A program made the position numbers and the translations under genes. Under the pieces are notes generated by a model. It searched no databases and had not been told where the DNA came from. It was given only the letters and a program-made list of their open reading frames with translations. This document shows positions 1 through 10,371 of a stretch of DNA of 64,000 nucleotides, piece by piece (position 1 is the stretch's first letter; every line of letters starts with the position of its first letter). This DNA is from Deminuibacter sp966424055 (lineage in GTDB: Bacteria > Bacteroidota > Bacteroidia > Chitinophagales > Chitinophagaceae), in the NCBI GenBank assembly GCA_966424055.1, contig CBJLMB010000015.1, forward strand, positions 1 to 64,000, read 5' to 3'.

Positions 1-151
1 AGTGGGAGTGATAAAAGAAGGGGCTTTGTCTTGTATCTTGCTACTTACATCCTGCGGAATGGTTGAATGGTTGAATGGTTGAATGGTTATTGGTTAAGTG
101 GGAGTGATAAAAGAAGGGGCTTTGTCTTGTATCTTGCTACTTACATCCTGC
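1..151. repeat. 55-bp direct repeat flanking a GGTTGAATG array
   Basis: Bases 1-55 and 97-151 are identical (both begin AGTGGGAGTGATAAAAG and end ACATCCTGC). Between them lies a short GGTTGAATG tandem array at about 60-95. The second copy ends 15 bases from the stop codon of the GH43 gene. The first copy touches the window edge, so the array may continue outside. Same word family as the repeats near 25.4 kb and 44.8 kb. Confidence 0.9.
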
Positions 152-165
152 TACTGCATCCTGCC

Positions 166-1125
166 TCACCTTACCACTGGCCAGCCATTGCGGTATACCA
201 GGCGCCTGATCAGCATTACCCTTCCTTTGCCCGGGTTCTTCCTGTCAATTGCGTGATAAGCAATATACGTATGCCCCTTGCCATCAGTGAATACAGAATT
301 ATGCCCTGGCGCCAGCCAGCTGCTGTCTTTTTCCAGTATCACACTTGAACCGTTCGGCAGGTGTTCACCATAACGTTCAAAAGGCCCGAGGGGATGATCG
401 GCCCTGGCCACCATCACCGCATAATTAGCGCCTTCCCCGCAACAATTGTCGCCTGAATAATAGAGATAATATTTTCCATCGTGTATATCCACCCATGAGC
501 CTTCCACCAACCTGGTATACTGTTTTTCTTTGCCAGGCCAGATCAGTGGTGCAGGTGTTGAACCGGGAACAAAATCTGTCCAGTCATCTTTCATGGGCTG
601 CACTTTCAGCGGACCAAAGCCTGAGCCCCAGTATAATAATTTTTTCCCTGTTTTCGGATCCGTGATAGCCATGGGATCGATATTAATAAATCCTTCGCCG
701 CAAATCAATGGTGTACCCTTATCAGTAAAAGGCCCTTCGGGCTGGTCGGCAAACGCCACGCCCAGGCATTTGCCTGTGGTGGTATCTGTCGATTCGCCCG
801 AATAGAACATCACATATTTTTTCAGCGCAGCATCGTATAAAACATGCGGCGCCCAGAAATGTATCTCGGCCCAAACCGGTTTCACAGGCAGCGCATCCGG
901 CAGCCTTTCCCAATGCTGCAGGTCGAATGAACGCTCCACCTGTATATTAGACCGGTTTTGTGTACCATAAGCATAATAAGCCTTCCCGAATTTAACCACG
1001 GTAGGGTCGGGAAAATCCGTATCGATCACCGGGTTTTTCCACTGGGCCGCTGCGGTCATCAGCTGGCAGCAAATGCATACCGGCAATAGCATTTTGCAGA
1101 TAATGATTCCAGTTTTTTTCTTCAT
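166..1125 (-). CDS. Secreted GH43-family glycosidase (arabinanase/arabinofuranosidase-like)
   Basis: A 319-residue five-bladed propeller enzyme of glycoside hydrolase family 43. The start was set at the ATG at 1125, which gives MKKKTGIIICKML and a signal peptide ending near residue 27 (TAAAQ); an upstream in-frame extension would overlap the preceding gene. The GH43 acids are visible: the base Asp in DFPDPTV (about residue 40), the middle Asp in NIDPMA, and the acid Glu in LVEGSW (about residue 208). The family contains arabinanases, arabinofuranosidases and xylosidases; the exact activity cannot be read here. It is the last gene of a SusC-SusD-DUF4091-GH43 unit, 7 bases behind the DUF4091 stop, so it probably acts in the periplasm on fragments imported by that pair. 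Confidence 0.85.
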   Translation of the reverse strand: MKKKTGIIICKMLLPVCICCQLMTAAAQWKNPVIDTDFPDPTVVKFGKAYYAYGTQNRSNIQVERSFDLQHWERLPDALPVKPVWAEIHFWAPHVLYDAALKKYVMFYSGESTDTTTGKCLGVAFADQPEGPFTDKGTPLICGEGFINIDPMAITDPKTGKKLLYWGSGFGPLKVQPMKDDWTDFVPGSTPAPLIWPGKEKQYTRLVEGSWVDIHDGKYYLYYSGDNCCGEGANYAVMVARADHPLGPFERYGEHLPNGSSVILEKDSSWLAPGHNSVFTDGKGHTYIAYHAIDRKNPGKGRVMLIRRLVYRNGWPVVR

Positions 1126-1132
1126 ATATTTT

Positions 1133-2848
1133 TTATGGTTTAACAGCAGGCAGCTGTAATACTTTTTGTATCGCCTGTTGTATCCAGTCTTCATTTTTGG
1201 GAAAATCTTCATATGAATGCAGATCAGACAGCATAGGATCATCTACAGAGATACCTGCTGATTGTAAAATGGCGTAATCCTGCAGTGATTCGGCAAATAC
1301 TTCCCAGCGGATAGAATCATAAGGGCCGTCGGGTCCGGGATATACGACAAAAGGATCACCCGCTGCAATACCAGGATACGAATATGCGGAGCCATCTGTA
1401 AATGGATCACCAGCTTCTTCCCTATCCAGCTTGTACCAAAAATTATATCCCCAATGCAGGAAGCCAAGGGCTTTAAAATGATAAAACAACCATCCTGCCA
1501 TACGCAGCTTGGGAAGTGGTGTATCAAAAAAGCGGTTCAGCCATTTATCCCGTGGGCCTGTACAAAAATATACCCAGTGCGGTATCTGCTCTTTCAGGTA
1601 ATTTGCTGCCGAACTGATAATGGGTACAGGGATATCGGTAAGGTGCTCCTTGCCATACCGCACATCGCTCAACGCATCCATCACTTTCATCCAGGGAGCC
1701 AGTTCATGCAATATATTCCTGGCTTTTTTGTAATTGTCTATATGCTCTCCCCCTGGTTCATCAGATAAATGGAAATAAGAATTGTTCAGCAGGTTTTCTT
1801 TTTGTAAAAAACGATGCAGCTCGGGCAGGTATTGTTTCAGAAAATTGATGTACACCGGTGAGGTAGCAGGCAGGTGCTCATCCCACAGCAGCTGGTAGCT
1901 GCCATTTTTTACAGTGTATACATGCATCGCATTCTGCACATCCCAGTACAACCATAAATGCGCCCATTCAAACTGCCGGTAGCCCAGCTCTTTGCACATA
2001 TCTGTGAACCGCTTGATCCTTGACCAGTCAAACTTGTATTTGCCGGGACTGGGTTCGTCTACTATCAGCATCTGGCAGGGTTGCTTAAACAAGGACCTGA
2101 ACTCAAAAAAATTCTGGATGAATGCTACATCGTTGCCATGTTCTATTAAATTCTTCATCAGTGTGCGGGTCAGTTGCCACCATTTTTCATCAAACATCGC
2201 TGTTTTATATTGTAACGATATTGCTTCACCACGCCACCAGTGTGTAACATGAAAATCATGGCGGGGTTTGATCACCAGGTTGGCCACCTGCAGTTTCAGT
2301 GTCAGTGTTTTTTCTTTTATTTCCTTTCCCTCTTTCCATTTCAGCGATATCGTATAACTGTGTATACCGGGCTGTATGCCCGCAGGCACCTGCAGGCTGA
2401 TCCAGAAAGAACGGGTCTCATAAGGGTTGGCATCTACTTTACTGAGCGGGTACAAAGGATCGGGGACCAGCCCTGGCAGGTATCCCACCCCATCTACTTC
2501 AGACAGCCGCACATCTGTATTGAAATGCGGCAAAGGTACCAGTCCTACATAACGCACCTGCGGCTGCAGCTCAGCAGCATCTATCCCACATTCGGCAGAA
2601 GTCTGGTCTTTACTGTTACTATGAAAAGCAACCTGGAATGAAATACGGCTGTTCCGCGCAGCGCTCAGGGTAAGCGTATCCCTGCTTTGCACCGGTGATT
2701 GCGGGAAAATCCTTTTTAATGAAGATTCAAGCCAAACATCCATTGAAGCCGGCTGACCGGCCGGGGTACCTGTTTTTTTTGCATCAACCGCCGGAGCCAC
2801 CAGGCAACACAGCAGAAAGGACCATACAATTTTTTTTCGCATTGACAT
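1133..2848 (-). CDS. DUF4091-domain (GH123-like) secreted glycosidase
   Basis: About 571 residues with an N-terminal signal peptide (RKKIVWSFLLCCLVAPAVDA). A beta-rich N-terminal region is followed by a TIM-barrel-like middle part with HLSDEPGGEH, resembling the Asp-Glu catalytic pair of GH123-type enzymes, and a C-terminal DUF4091 domain recognised from GDPFVVYPGPDGP and SIRWEVFAESLQDY. DUF4091 proteins are glycosidase-like and many are uncharacterised, so substrate is unknown. The most upstream in-frame start is a TTG at 2854; the ATG at 2848 (or 2842) is more likely. The gene sits between a SusD gene (22-28 bases upstream) and the GH43 gene (7 bases downstream), so co-transcription is likely. 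Confidence 0.8.
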   Translation of the reverse strand: MSMRKKIVWSFLLCCLVAPAVDAKKTGTPAGQPASMDVWLESSLKRIFPQSPVQSRDTLTLSAARNSRISFQVAFHSNSKDQTSAECGIDAAELQPQVRYVGLVPLPHFNTDVRLSEVDGVGYLPGLVPDPLYPLSKVDANPYETRSFWISLQVPAGIQPGIHSYTISLKWKEGKEIKEKTLTLKLQVANLVIKPRHDFHVTHWWRGEAISLQYKTAMFDEKWWQLTRTLMKNLIEHGNDVAFIQNFFEFRSLFKQPCQMLIVDEPSPGKYKFDWSRIKRFTDMCKELGYRQFEWAHLWLYWDVQNAMHVYTVKNGSYQLLWDEHLPATSPVYINFLKQYLPELHRFLQKENLLNNSYFHLSDEPGGEHIDNYKKARNILHELAPWMKVMDALSDVRYGKEHLTDIPVPIISSAANYLKEQIPHWVYFCTGPRDKWLNRFFDTPLPKLRMAGWLFYHFKALGFLHWGYNFWYKLDREEAGDPFTDGSAYSYPGIAAGDPFVVYPGPDGPYDSIRWEVFAESLQDYAILQSAGISVDDPMLSDLHSYEDFPKNEDWIQQAIQKVLQLPAVKP

Positions 2849-2876
2849 ATACAATTATCGATGAAAGAAACCGGCA

Positions 2877-4676
2877 TTACCAGCCGGGGTTTTGTACAAA
2901 AGATGGATTTTTATTCAGCTCATCCTGCGGCAGCGGCCACAAATAATGTTTGGGCGACTGGAATACACGCTGATCGGCAATACTTCTTTTATAAAAGGCA
3001 TTATCCTGTAAACCATTGCCAGCGTTGATATTGAGGCCATGCAATGCACCATTGTTGGTTTGTGCCATGATCTTCCACCTGCGGCAGTCAAAATAGCGAT
3101 GCGTTTCAAATGACAGCTCTACCCTTCTCTCATGCCTGATCTTTTCGCGCATCTGCTCTTTCGATAAACCCGGATCCAGCGATGGCAGGCCGGCCCTATT
3201 ACGTATGGCATTTACATATTTGTATACCTCAGATACAGGCCCCTGCGATTCATTCAATGCCTCTGCATAGTTCAGGTACTGCTCGCCCAGGCGGAACAAT
3301 ATCCAGGTCTTCAGCTCCCATCCAGTATTCTGGGCGATATTGATGCTGGGATTACTGAATTTTTTAAGCAGGTATCCTGTTTTACAGAAATCAGAAGGAT
3401 TTTTCGATTTGCCATCGGCACCATTAAACCAAAGCTGGATAGCCCTGCCCTTCCATTGCTCACCGGCAAAATGCACACTGGCATAAAAGCGCGGTTCGCG
3501 GTTCACATACATATTGCTTACACCGGCAGGGTAATAGCCACGTGGACTTGCAGCGGCTGCATACCCTGTTTCCTGGTAGCCGGAAGCCGGGTTGATCAAC
3601 GGAGATCCATCACCGGCATAACCGGTTATCGGGGTACTGCCATCAGCCATTTCATAAGCATCCACCTGCTCCTGCGAAACAGAAAGAATGGAATAGCCAC
3701 CATAGCTCAGCGGATTGCTGCATCGCTCCAAATGCTGATAGGAAGCCACATTATTGGCAAAAAGGATCTCTTTGTTGTTGTTCTTCAAAAACAATTCTGT
3801 ATACGACTGCACAGGATCATTATTCACCGCAGCATACAAACCATAGCCAGCACCCTCGCTCTGGTCAATACAATCTTTGGCGGCCTGTGCTGCCAGCTGC
3901 CATTTGGCTGCATCATAATTGGAGGGGAATAAATGCTCGCCATCTTTATTTGACAGGTTGTTATAATCTGCATTACCATTAAAAAGCGGGCTGGCGGCAT
4001 AGAGCAGTATCCTGGCTTTCAGGGCAAGCGCCGCCACTTTTGTGGCACGTCCTACTTTATCGGGTGTTTGTGTAAGCGGTAATAGCGCTGCAGCCTGGTT
4101 ACAATCGTTCACCATAAAATTGACACAGGAATCCAGTGGCCTGCGTTTTATTTTGGTAAAATCTGCATCCGCAGTAACAGCATGGTCTTCTATGGCAATA
4201 GGGCCATACAGCCTGAACACATTGAAATGAAAATAGGCCCGCAAAAAAGTGGCTTCGCCTTTCCATTGTGTCCGCATATCTGCAGTGAAAGATGCATCCA
4301 GCGGTACTTTGTCAACATTTTGCAGGAAGAGGTTGGTTTTGCGTATACCCTGGTAAGCCCATAGCCAGTTGTCGAGCACATTGGTAGGGCCCCAGGAGCC
4401 GCTGTTGATCACATGCGTATAAGAGCCGGGATAAGTAATTTCCATTTCATCTGTCGAACCTATAAATGGATTTCTGCCACCATAATCCGGAACATCTATC
4501 TCGAACGGAAAATTGGCATAGGTAGAGGTCAGGAATGCTTCAGCATAATTGCGTTTACCAAAAACACTGTCCAGTGTCAAATCATCATTGGGCAGTTTAT
4601 CGAGGTAATTTTTTACACAGGAGGTTTGTGTAAAACCCGCCACCAGTATAAAAAGGATGATTATATTCTTGTTCAT
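2877..4676 (-). CDS. SusD-family surface glycan-binding lipoprotein (pair 1)
   Basis: A 599-residue SusD/RagB lipoprotein. The start at 4676 gives MNKNIIILFILVAGFTQTSC with a lipobox Cys at residue 20; the longer open frame would run into the SusC gene. The N-terminal KNYLDKLPNDDLTLDSVF and the C-terminal YLWPLPQDELNKNPSFVQNPGW are hallmark SusD ends. It caps the TonB-dependent channel encoded 46 bases upstream and binds oligosaccharide at the cell surface. It is similar in sequence to the SusD at 48992-50803 (shared SGSWxP, GEAxFLRAYFHF and DSCV segments), so the two pairs probably bind related glycans. Confidence 0.95.
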   Translation of the reverse strand: MNKNIIILFILVAGFTQTSCVKNYLDKLPNDDLTLDSVFGKRNYAEAFLTSTYANFPFEIDVPDYGGRNPFIGSTDEMEITYPGSYTHVINSGSWGPTNVLDNWLWAYQGIRKTNLFLQNVDKVPLDASFTADMRTQWKGEATFLRAYFHFNVFRLYGPIAIEDHAVTADADFTKIKRRPLDSCVNFMVNDCNQAAALLPLTQTPDKVGRATKVAALALKARILLYAASPLFNGNADYNNLSNKDGEHLFPSNYDAAKWQLAAQAAKDCIDQSEGAGYGLYAAVNNDPVQSYTELFLKNNNKEILFANNVASYQHLERCSNPLSYGGYSILSVSQEQVDAYEMADGSTPITGYAGDGSPLINPASGYQETGYAAAASPRGYYPAGVSNMYVNREPRFYASVHFAGEQWKGRAIQLWFNGADGKSKNPSDFCKTGYLLKKFSNPSINIAQNTGWELKTWILFRLGEQYLNYAEALNESQGPVSEVYKYVNAIRNRAGLPSLDPGLSKEQMREKIRHERRVELSFETHRYFDCRRWKIMAQTNNGALHGLNINAGNGLQDNAFYKRSIADQRVFQSPKHYLWPLPQDELNKNPSFVQNPGW

Positions 4677-4722
4677 ATTGTTGTATTGATTAATGAGGCC
4701 TAAGCTGCACGGCAAACAGGGC

Positions 4723-7700
4723 TTAGTTAAAATTGATCTGTGCACCAAAATTGAGTGCCCGCTGCAGTGGGTAACCACCTGTACCATTATTGGCTTCAGG
4801 ATCTATCACTTTCAGTTTATCAATAGTGACCAGATTGGTTCCATTGATGAAAAAGCGCAACGCGGTTATTTTGCAACGATCTGTCAGCTTCCTGGGTAGT
4901 GTATAACCGATCTCTGCATTTTTCAGGCGCAGGTAACTGGCATCGCGCATGTACACGGTAGACGACCTGAAATTATTGGCATTGTCACCATTGGTCACTG
5001 CAGGGTACCTGGCATCCTGGTGTGTGGCTGTCCACCGGTTGTCGTAATACTCATGCAGGATGTTATAAGTGGCAGGCCCACGCTGAAAGGGATACATTGA
5101 CGGACCGGAAAAGAAGAAGCTGGTGTGTGCTGCACCGGTGAAATAAGCCGTGATATCAAAACCCTTGTATGCAACAGTGCCGCCGAAGCCATACATGATC
5201 TCAGGGATGCGGGGATAGCCATGAAGGTATACGCGGTCATAATCATCGATCACCCCATCACCATTCACATCTTTATATTTCGTATCGCCCGGCCGCAGTA
5301 CACTTACATACGATTGCGGTGTGCTCCTGTTGATATCATCCTGGTCTTTAAAAAAGCCGGTAGCCTGTAAGCCGAAAGGAGCGTCGATAGAATGCCCTTT
5401 GCCAGACTGGTAAGCATATTTTTGAACAGGCTCATCATTTTCCACCACGGTATTGTGCGCATAAGTAAAATTGGCCCTGAAAGAATAATACAAACCATTT
5501 GCCCCCGAATGTTTAATCTCCAGCATAGCGTCCAGCCCCTTGTTGTTCACCTTACCCAGGTTACCGTACGGAATGATCCAGGGGAAGAAGCCTGTAACAA
5601 CCGGAACGGTTTGCCGCTGCATCAGTATACCGGTTCTTCTTTCATCAAAAGCATTCATCTGCAATACCAGTTTACCGTTGAACATTTCCACATCCAGGCC
5701 TATATTCTTTTTAGTGGCTACTTCCCAGGTTACATTCTGATTGCCGATCTGTCCTTCATCATATCCCGGGTAAGACTGCTGGCTGGTTCCAAAAAAATAC
5801 TGGTTGGTATTGGTGTTCACTGTAGTGAGGAAGAGGAAACGGGCACCGCCTATCTGGTCGTTACCCACCTTGCCATAAGAGCCGCGCAGTTTAAGACTGT
5901 TGATAAAACCTACATTCCAGAACTTTTCGTTGGATACGATCCAGCCACCAGAGATCGATGGGAAAAATCCATACCGTTTTCCTTTTGGAAAATTCTCTGA
6001 TCCGTTATAGCCAAAATCAAATTCCAGCAGGTATTTTTTATTGTAATCGTATGTAGCACGGCCTGCAAGGCCCTGCCTCCTGTATGGCAATGCAGCAGTA
6101 GAATTGGGCGCATTAAGATCCAGGTATTCCCGCTGGTTGCCCAGTAACAAGCCACCTATACTATGACTGCCGAAGGTACGGTCGTAATTCAATGACAGCT
6201 CTTTGTAAATAGCACGGTTGGTGCTGTTGGATACACCATAACCCAGGGGTTGCTCTTCACGTATCACATTGTATTTGTCCGCACCGGTAACAGGGTCTTT
6301 ACCCAGGTATTGCTTGATGGCGTATTGTTTACGCCTTGCATCTTCTACATAATGGAAATAGTCGAAAGAAAAACGTCCGCGGATAGAAAGCCCTTTGGTA
6401 ACAAGCGATGACAAATCCCATTTGGCACCAAATGTTCCCTGCAATGTATTGTTTTCCTGGTGCACATACCCGCTTTGTGTAACGAGTGCCCAGGGATTGC
6501 CACCCAGGTAAGACAAACCACCGGCAGGTGATCCGTCAGGATTGGTAACCGGATACTGTATCGGTGATATTTGTGTGATCGCACCAAAAATATCCCTTGC
6601 TGGTGTACCGGGATAATTACTTGACTGGATAATACCACCCAACCCCAGGTCAATAGTAAAATTTTTAGACAGATTGATATCTGTGTTAGACCTGAAATTG
6701 TACCGTTTGAGCATCGCATTTGTTTTATAGGGATTGTGCGGATCTTCCTTCCACAAACCACCCTGAACCGTATAACCCACATTGGTAAAATACCGCACTA
6801 CTTCATTACCGCCAGAGACACTCAGGTTATTGATGGACTGGATCGTATGCTTTTTAAGTACCTGGTTGGTCCAGTTCACATTGGGATGAAAAAAAGGATC
6901 GGAACCATCCTGGTATTTTTGTAAATCATCCTGTGTATAAGGTGCGGCCTGCCCCACATTTACATAGCTTTCATTAACCAGTTTGGCATAAGAAGGGCCA
7001 TCGATAAAATCAGGGAAACGTAATCCCTTCAGGTCGGCTGTTTCTGTGCGGAAAGTAATAGCAGGTTTTCCTATTCTTCCTCTTTTTGTATTGATCAAAA
7101 TAACACCATTGGCCCCTCTTACACCATACACCGCAGTGGCAGATGCATCTTTTAAAATGGTGAAGCTTTCAATTTCCTGTGTAGTCAGGTTATCCATGCT
7201 CCGTTCCACGCCATCTACCAGTACCAGGGGAGCACTGTTGCCCGAGGTGCCTATTCCCCGGATAAGCAGTTGCGCCTGATCGTATCCCGGCTCACCGGCA
7301 GATTGCCTGGTAATAATACCCGGCAACCTTCCACCCAGTGCATTGGATAAAGAAGGAGTAGCGGTTTGCTGTAGCTCTTTAACTGAAATACTGGAGATGG
7401 CGCCAGTTACAGAAATCTTTTTTTGCGTTCCATAGCCCACAACAATTACTTCATTCAGCTTTTGTCCTGCCGAATCAGGCTGCATGCGTATATCTATCTG
7501 CCTTGCTGTACCGGCAGGCAGTTCCTGTGTTTTGTATCCGACAAAAGAAAGCGACAACAATTCATTGTTCCCATCTATCTCTATCATAAAATTACCATTC
7601 AGGTTGGTAGTAGTTGTGCGTGGTGTTTTAACTGTTTTCACATTTACACCAGGCATGGCCTCTCCTTTTTCATTGGTTACATTTCCATACAACACCCAGC

Positions 7701-7833
7701 TCGCCGCATTGGAACGGTTGTTTTGCTGAGCCTGCGCGGCATGTGTGAACAGCAATACCAGGCAGCAATGAAAAAAAAGGGGAATGTGCAGGGCATGCGA
7801 TACTGCCTTGCGTACAGGAAAAAACTTTCTCAT
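4723..7833 (-). CDS. SusC/RagA-family TonB-dependent outer-membrane transporter (pair 1)
   Basis: A 1036-residue SusC-type importer. A signal peptide (to about residue 35) is followed by a carboxypeptidase-D-like regulatory domain (WVLYGNVTNEKGEAMPGVNV), the SusC plug signature VVGYGTQKKISVTGAIS, plug segments (LVDGVERSMDNL, ILKDASATAVYGVRGANG) and a barrel ending in ALNFGAQINFN. No STN or DUF4974 region is seen, consistent with control by a one-component regulator rather than an anti-sigma system. It imports oligosaccharides together with the SusD encoded downstream. A 213-base gap separates it from the lipoprotein gene before it, so it may have its own promoter, but no clean TAnnTTTG box was found there. 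Confidence 0.96.
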   Translation of the reverse strand: MRKFFPVRKAVSHALHIPLFFHCCLVLLFTHAAQAQQNNRSNAASWVLYGNVTNEKGEAMPGVNVKTVKTPRTTTTNLNGNFMIEIDGNNELLSLSFVGYKTQELPAGTARQIDIRMQPDSAGQKLNEVIVVGYGTQKKISVTGAISSISVKELQQTATPSLSNALGGRLPGIITRQSAGEPGYDQAQLLIRGIGTSGNSAPLVLVDGVERSMDNLTTQEIESFTILKDASATAVYGVRGANGVILINTKRGRIGKPAITFRTETADLKGLRFPDFIDGPSYAKLVNESYVNVGQAAPYTQDDLQKYQDGSDPFFHPNVNWTNQVLKKHTIQSINNLSVSGGNEVVRYFTNVGYTVQGGLWKEDPHNPYKTNAMLKRYNFRSNTDINLSKNFTIDLGLGGIIQSSNYPGTPARDIFGAITQISPIQYPVTNPDGSPAGGLSYLGGNPWALVTQSGYVHQENNTLQGTFGAKWDLSSLVTKGLSIRGRFSFDYFHYVEDARRKQYAIKQYLGKDPVTGADKYNVIREEQPLGYGVSNSTNRAIYKELSLNYDRTFGSHSIGGLLLGNQREYLDLNAPNSTAALPYRRQGLAGRATYDYNKKYLLEFDFGYNGSENFPKGKRYGFFPSISGGWIVSNEKFWNVGFINSLKLRGSYGKVGNDQIGGARFLFLTTVNTNTNQYFFGTSQQSYPGYDEGQIGNQNVTWEVATKKNIGLDVEMFNGKLVLQMNAFDERRTGILMQRQTVPVVTGFFPWIIPYGNLGKVNNKGLDAMLEIKHSGANGLYYSFRANFTYAHNTVVENDEPVQKYAYQSGKGHSIDAPFGLQATGFFKDQDDINRSTPQSYVSVLRPGDTKYKDVNGDGVIDDYDRVYLHGYPRIPEIMYGFGGTVAYKGFDITAYFTGAAHTSFFFSGPSMYPFQRGPATYNILHEYYDNRWTATHQDARYPAVTNGDNANNFRSSTVYMRDASYLRLKNAEIGYTLPRKLTDRCKITALRFFINGTNLVTIDKLKVIDPEANNGTGGYPLQRALNFGAQINFN

Positions 7834-8046
7834 ATTTTATTTAGTTTTGGGATAATTTCATCCCGGTGTTGTACATGTATGCTCAGTACCTTGTACACGC
7901 CGGTTGCAAACAATCGGGCATCTGGTAGCCGCCAGGTGCTTTTATTTTTTTATACTATCAGGTTTTCATGAGCGGCAAGTTTTAAAAGATGAATAAAGGG
8001 TTCGATATTGTTACAACAGCGGCTGCTTTATGGCAGAATATCCCTG

Positions 8047-8466
8047 TCATTTATAGATCACGGTTTGTCCCGGCGAAAAAATGGTACTGGAATAATTGAC
8101 ATCCACATTTTTTGTAAAGCCGGTGAGCTTAACGGTAAAATGATAGCTGCCTGTTGTATCAGGCAGGCTGAACACATATTCAGTGGGTGCATTGGCCAGT
8201 GTTGCGGTGGAAATATTCACCACTTTCATAAAATTGATCACCTGGTTTACCTGTATGTTTACACTTAATGGTTGCTGCATGGCATCTGGAATGGCCTGCG
8301 GGATGCCCCAGGTTAGTTTTACCTTGCCTGAATCCAGTTTTTGCAAACTGAGGTTGGTAACCGGCGGCAGGCTTACACCTGGTTTGCTGCCATAATCATT
8401 CGATTTGGAGCAGGCAGCACATATACCCAGTAAAAACGTGATATATAAAAAATATATTTTTTTCAT
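8047..8466 (-). CDS. Small SusD-associated lipoprotein, fibronectin-type-III-like
   Basis: A 139-residue predicted lipoprotein. The start at 8466 gives MKKIYFLYITFLLGICAAC with the lipobox Cys near residue 19. The rest looks like one beta-sandwich domain (PPVTNLSLQKLDSGKVKLTW, then YVFSLPDTTGSYHFTVKL), similar in form to the FN3/DUF4945-like lipoproteins often found behind SusD genes; the exact family is uncertain. It follows the SusD of pair 2 by 91 bases and is probably an extra surface glycan-binding or scaffold protein. No catalytic motif is seen. Confidence 0.7.
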   Translation of the reverse strand: MKKIYFLYITFLLGICAACSKSNDYGSKPGVSLPPVTNLSLQKLDSGKVKLTWGIPQAIPDAMQQPLSVNIQVNQVINFMKVVNISTATLANAPTEYVFSLPDTTGSYHFTVKLTGFTKNVDVNYSSTIFSPGQTVIYK

Positions 8467-8557
8467 CTGTTCTTGTTTTTGGATTGATGATGTAAGGCCC
8501 TGGTTCCCTTGCATGAAAACAGGTTTTATTCATCCGGCTGCATCACAAAAAGCGGGA

Positions 8558-10351
8558 TCAGTATCCCGGGTTTTGCTGATAACCACCTTTTGCCCAGTTC
8601 ATCTGCGGCTGCGGAATAGGCAGAAACTCATCACGGCCCGCGGTAAAATGAGCCAGCCTGAACCAGTCGAACCGGTTCTTTTCTTTGTTGATATAAGCAT
8701 TCATGGTGGGCTCCAGTATCCCCCAGCGCATCAGGTCAAAAAAGCGTCTTCCTTCGCAGGCAAGCTCCAGCCGGTCTTCCCACATCAGTGCTTTCCAGGC
8801 AAAGTCTTTGGTCCAGGTACAATTGATACCGGGCTTATACTGTTCTATTTTGTAATCCATCCATAAACTGCCATCATTTTTTCTCAGCAAGGCGGTACTG
8901 TTGGCAGCCCTGGCGCGTACACGGTTAATCAGCGGCAGTGCTTCATCAAAGCGGCCCAGCTGTATCAGTATCTCTGCTTTCCACAGCAATACTTCAGCAT
9001 AGCGTATTTCTTTTTTGTTCAGGCTGTTCTGTACATAAAAAGGTTTGTACATACAATTACAATCGGGGCGAACCTGTTCTTTCATTGAATTAAAATAGCC
9101 GTACTGGAAAGGCGCACGCGATCCCTGTTCAGCGAACAGCAGGTTATTATCGTATTTCCAGGGATAGCCGGGTATGGCAGCCGTATGCCCCATACGCGGG
9201 TCGAAGGAATGGCTTTTAAAAAACTGGATATACGATTCACCCGTCATTTCGGTATTGTTGTAATTGTCAAAATCAGGTATTCCTGTAGCGTCTGTTTTGA
9301 ACGCATTGATCAGGTTATGCGATACTTTGTGGAAATCACAGCAACTGAAATAAGGTGTCCACCATGGTGCATTCAGCTGGTCGCCCCAGTCAACACGCCC
9401 ATTGGTAGTACCATCGTCGATGGAATATTGTATTTCCCATACAGATTCTTTGGTGGCATTATCGAACTCTATCATAAAGTTCTGCGCATAGTCAGGTGTA
9501 AGATCGAACTGCACGCCATCTTTCGCTATTACCGCATCAATATGCGCCAGCGATTTATTAAGCGTTTCTTTATTAATGTTGATCACCTGGTGCCGGTCGT
9601 TCTGCTCATAAGCCCTGAACAGGAGCGCTTTTGCTGCAAGCGCATGTGCGGCATATTTAGTGGGGCGCCCTTTATCCTGCTGTGTTTCAGGCAATACAAC
9701 GGCGGCTTCTTCAAAATCTTTGATGATCTTATCCCATAGCGGCAAATCATTCACCATATCTTTTGGCCGGTTGGAAATCCCTTCCACGATCACCGCATCA
9801 TTGGGCACCGTATCAGTGATATAAGGCACATATTTCCAGCGAAGCTTCATCCCCAGGTAAATCCATCCCCTGATAAATTTCATCTCGGCGATCCGCTGCT
9901 CTTTTGAAGGAAAAGCAGCGCCATCTACTTTTTTCAGCAGGCGCAATGCCGTATTGGCCCTGCTGATGCCGCAATACCCCCTGTACCAGGGACCATCATT
10001 GTTGCCAACATTAGAAGTAACACCGGTAAATATTTCCATCTCATACCAGGGTGTCTGGTCGCTCAAGCCACCACCACCTTTGTAGGCATCATCCGAACGT
10101 ATACTTTGTATCCAGGGATTATGGGTTTCACCAAAACCGAGTGAAGGCATATAGGAATAAGCAGCGGTTACAAAGTTCTCTATCTGGTCGGGACCAGCCA
10201 CTTCATCTTCAGACAGAACACCTTTGGGCTTCACATCAAGATAATGTTTGCACCCGCTGAAAACTGCCGATAATAGCACCAGCACGATCAGTCCCGGTAA
10301 AACCGCAGCGGATAACCGGCGTGTAATAAAATGTATGATCACTTGTTTCAT
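8558..10351 (-). CDS. SusD-family surface glycan-binding lipoprotein (pair 2)
   Basis: A 597-residue SusD/RagB protein. The signal region is long, with the lipobox Cys near residue 33 (LLSAVFSGC) followed by KHYLDVKPKGVLSEDEV. The C-terminus has EFLPIPQPQMNW and QQNPGY, the usual SusD end. It starts 20 bases after the SusC stop, so they are translated from one message. In sequence it differs clearly from the SusD proteins of pairs 1 and 3 (no shared KVPLD or SGSW segments), so pair 2 probably recognises a different chain or linkage. Confidence 0.95.
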   Translation of the reverse strand: MKQVIIHFITRRLSAAVLPGLIVLVLLSAVFSGCKHYLDVKPKGVLSEDEVAGPDQIENFVTAAYSYMPSLGFGETHNPWIQSIRSDDAYKGGGGLSDQTPWYEMEIFTGVTSNVGNNDGPWYRGYCGISRANTALRLLKKVDGAAFPSKEQRIAEMKFIRGWIYLGMKLRWKYVPYITDTVPNDAVIVEGISNRPKDMVNDLPLWDKIIKDFEEAAVVLPETQQDKGRPTKYAAHALAAKALLFRAYEQNDRHQVININKETLNKSLAHIDAVIAKDGVQFDLTPDYAQNFMIEFDNATKESVWEIQYSIDDGTTNGRVDWGDQLNAPWWTPYFSCCDFHKVSHNLINAFKTDATGIPDFDNYNNTEMTGESYIQFFKSHSFDPRMGHTAAIPGYPWKYDNNLLFAEQGSRAPFQYGYFNSMKEQVRPDCNCMYKPFYVQNSLNKKEIRYAEVLLWKAEILIQLGRFDEALPLINRVRARAANSTALLRKNDGSLWMDYKIEQYKPGINCTWTKDFAWKALMWEDRLELACEGRRFFDLMRWGILEPTMNAYINKEKNRFDWFRLAHFTAGRDEFLPIPQPQMNWAKGGYQQNPGY

Positions 10352-10371
10352 AATTGCTGTTTTACGGTTCG

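Noticed and set aside
7834..8046. Promoter for SusC pair 1
   Set aside because: No sequence fitting the TTTG / TAnnTTTG pattern at proper spacing was found on the minus strand, so it was not called.
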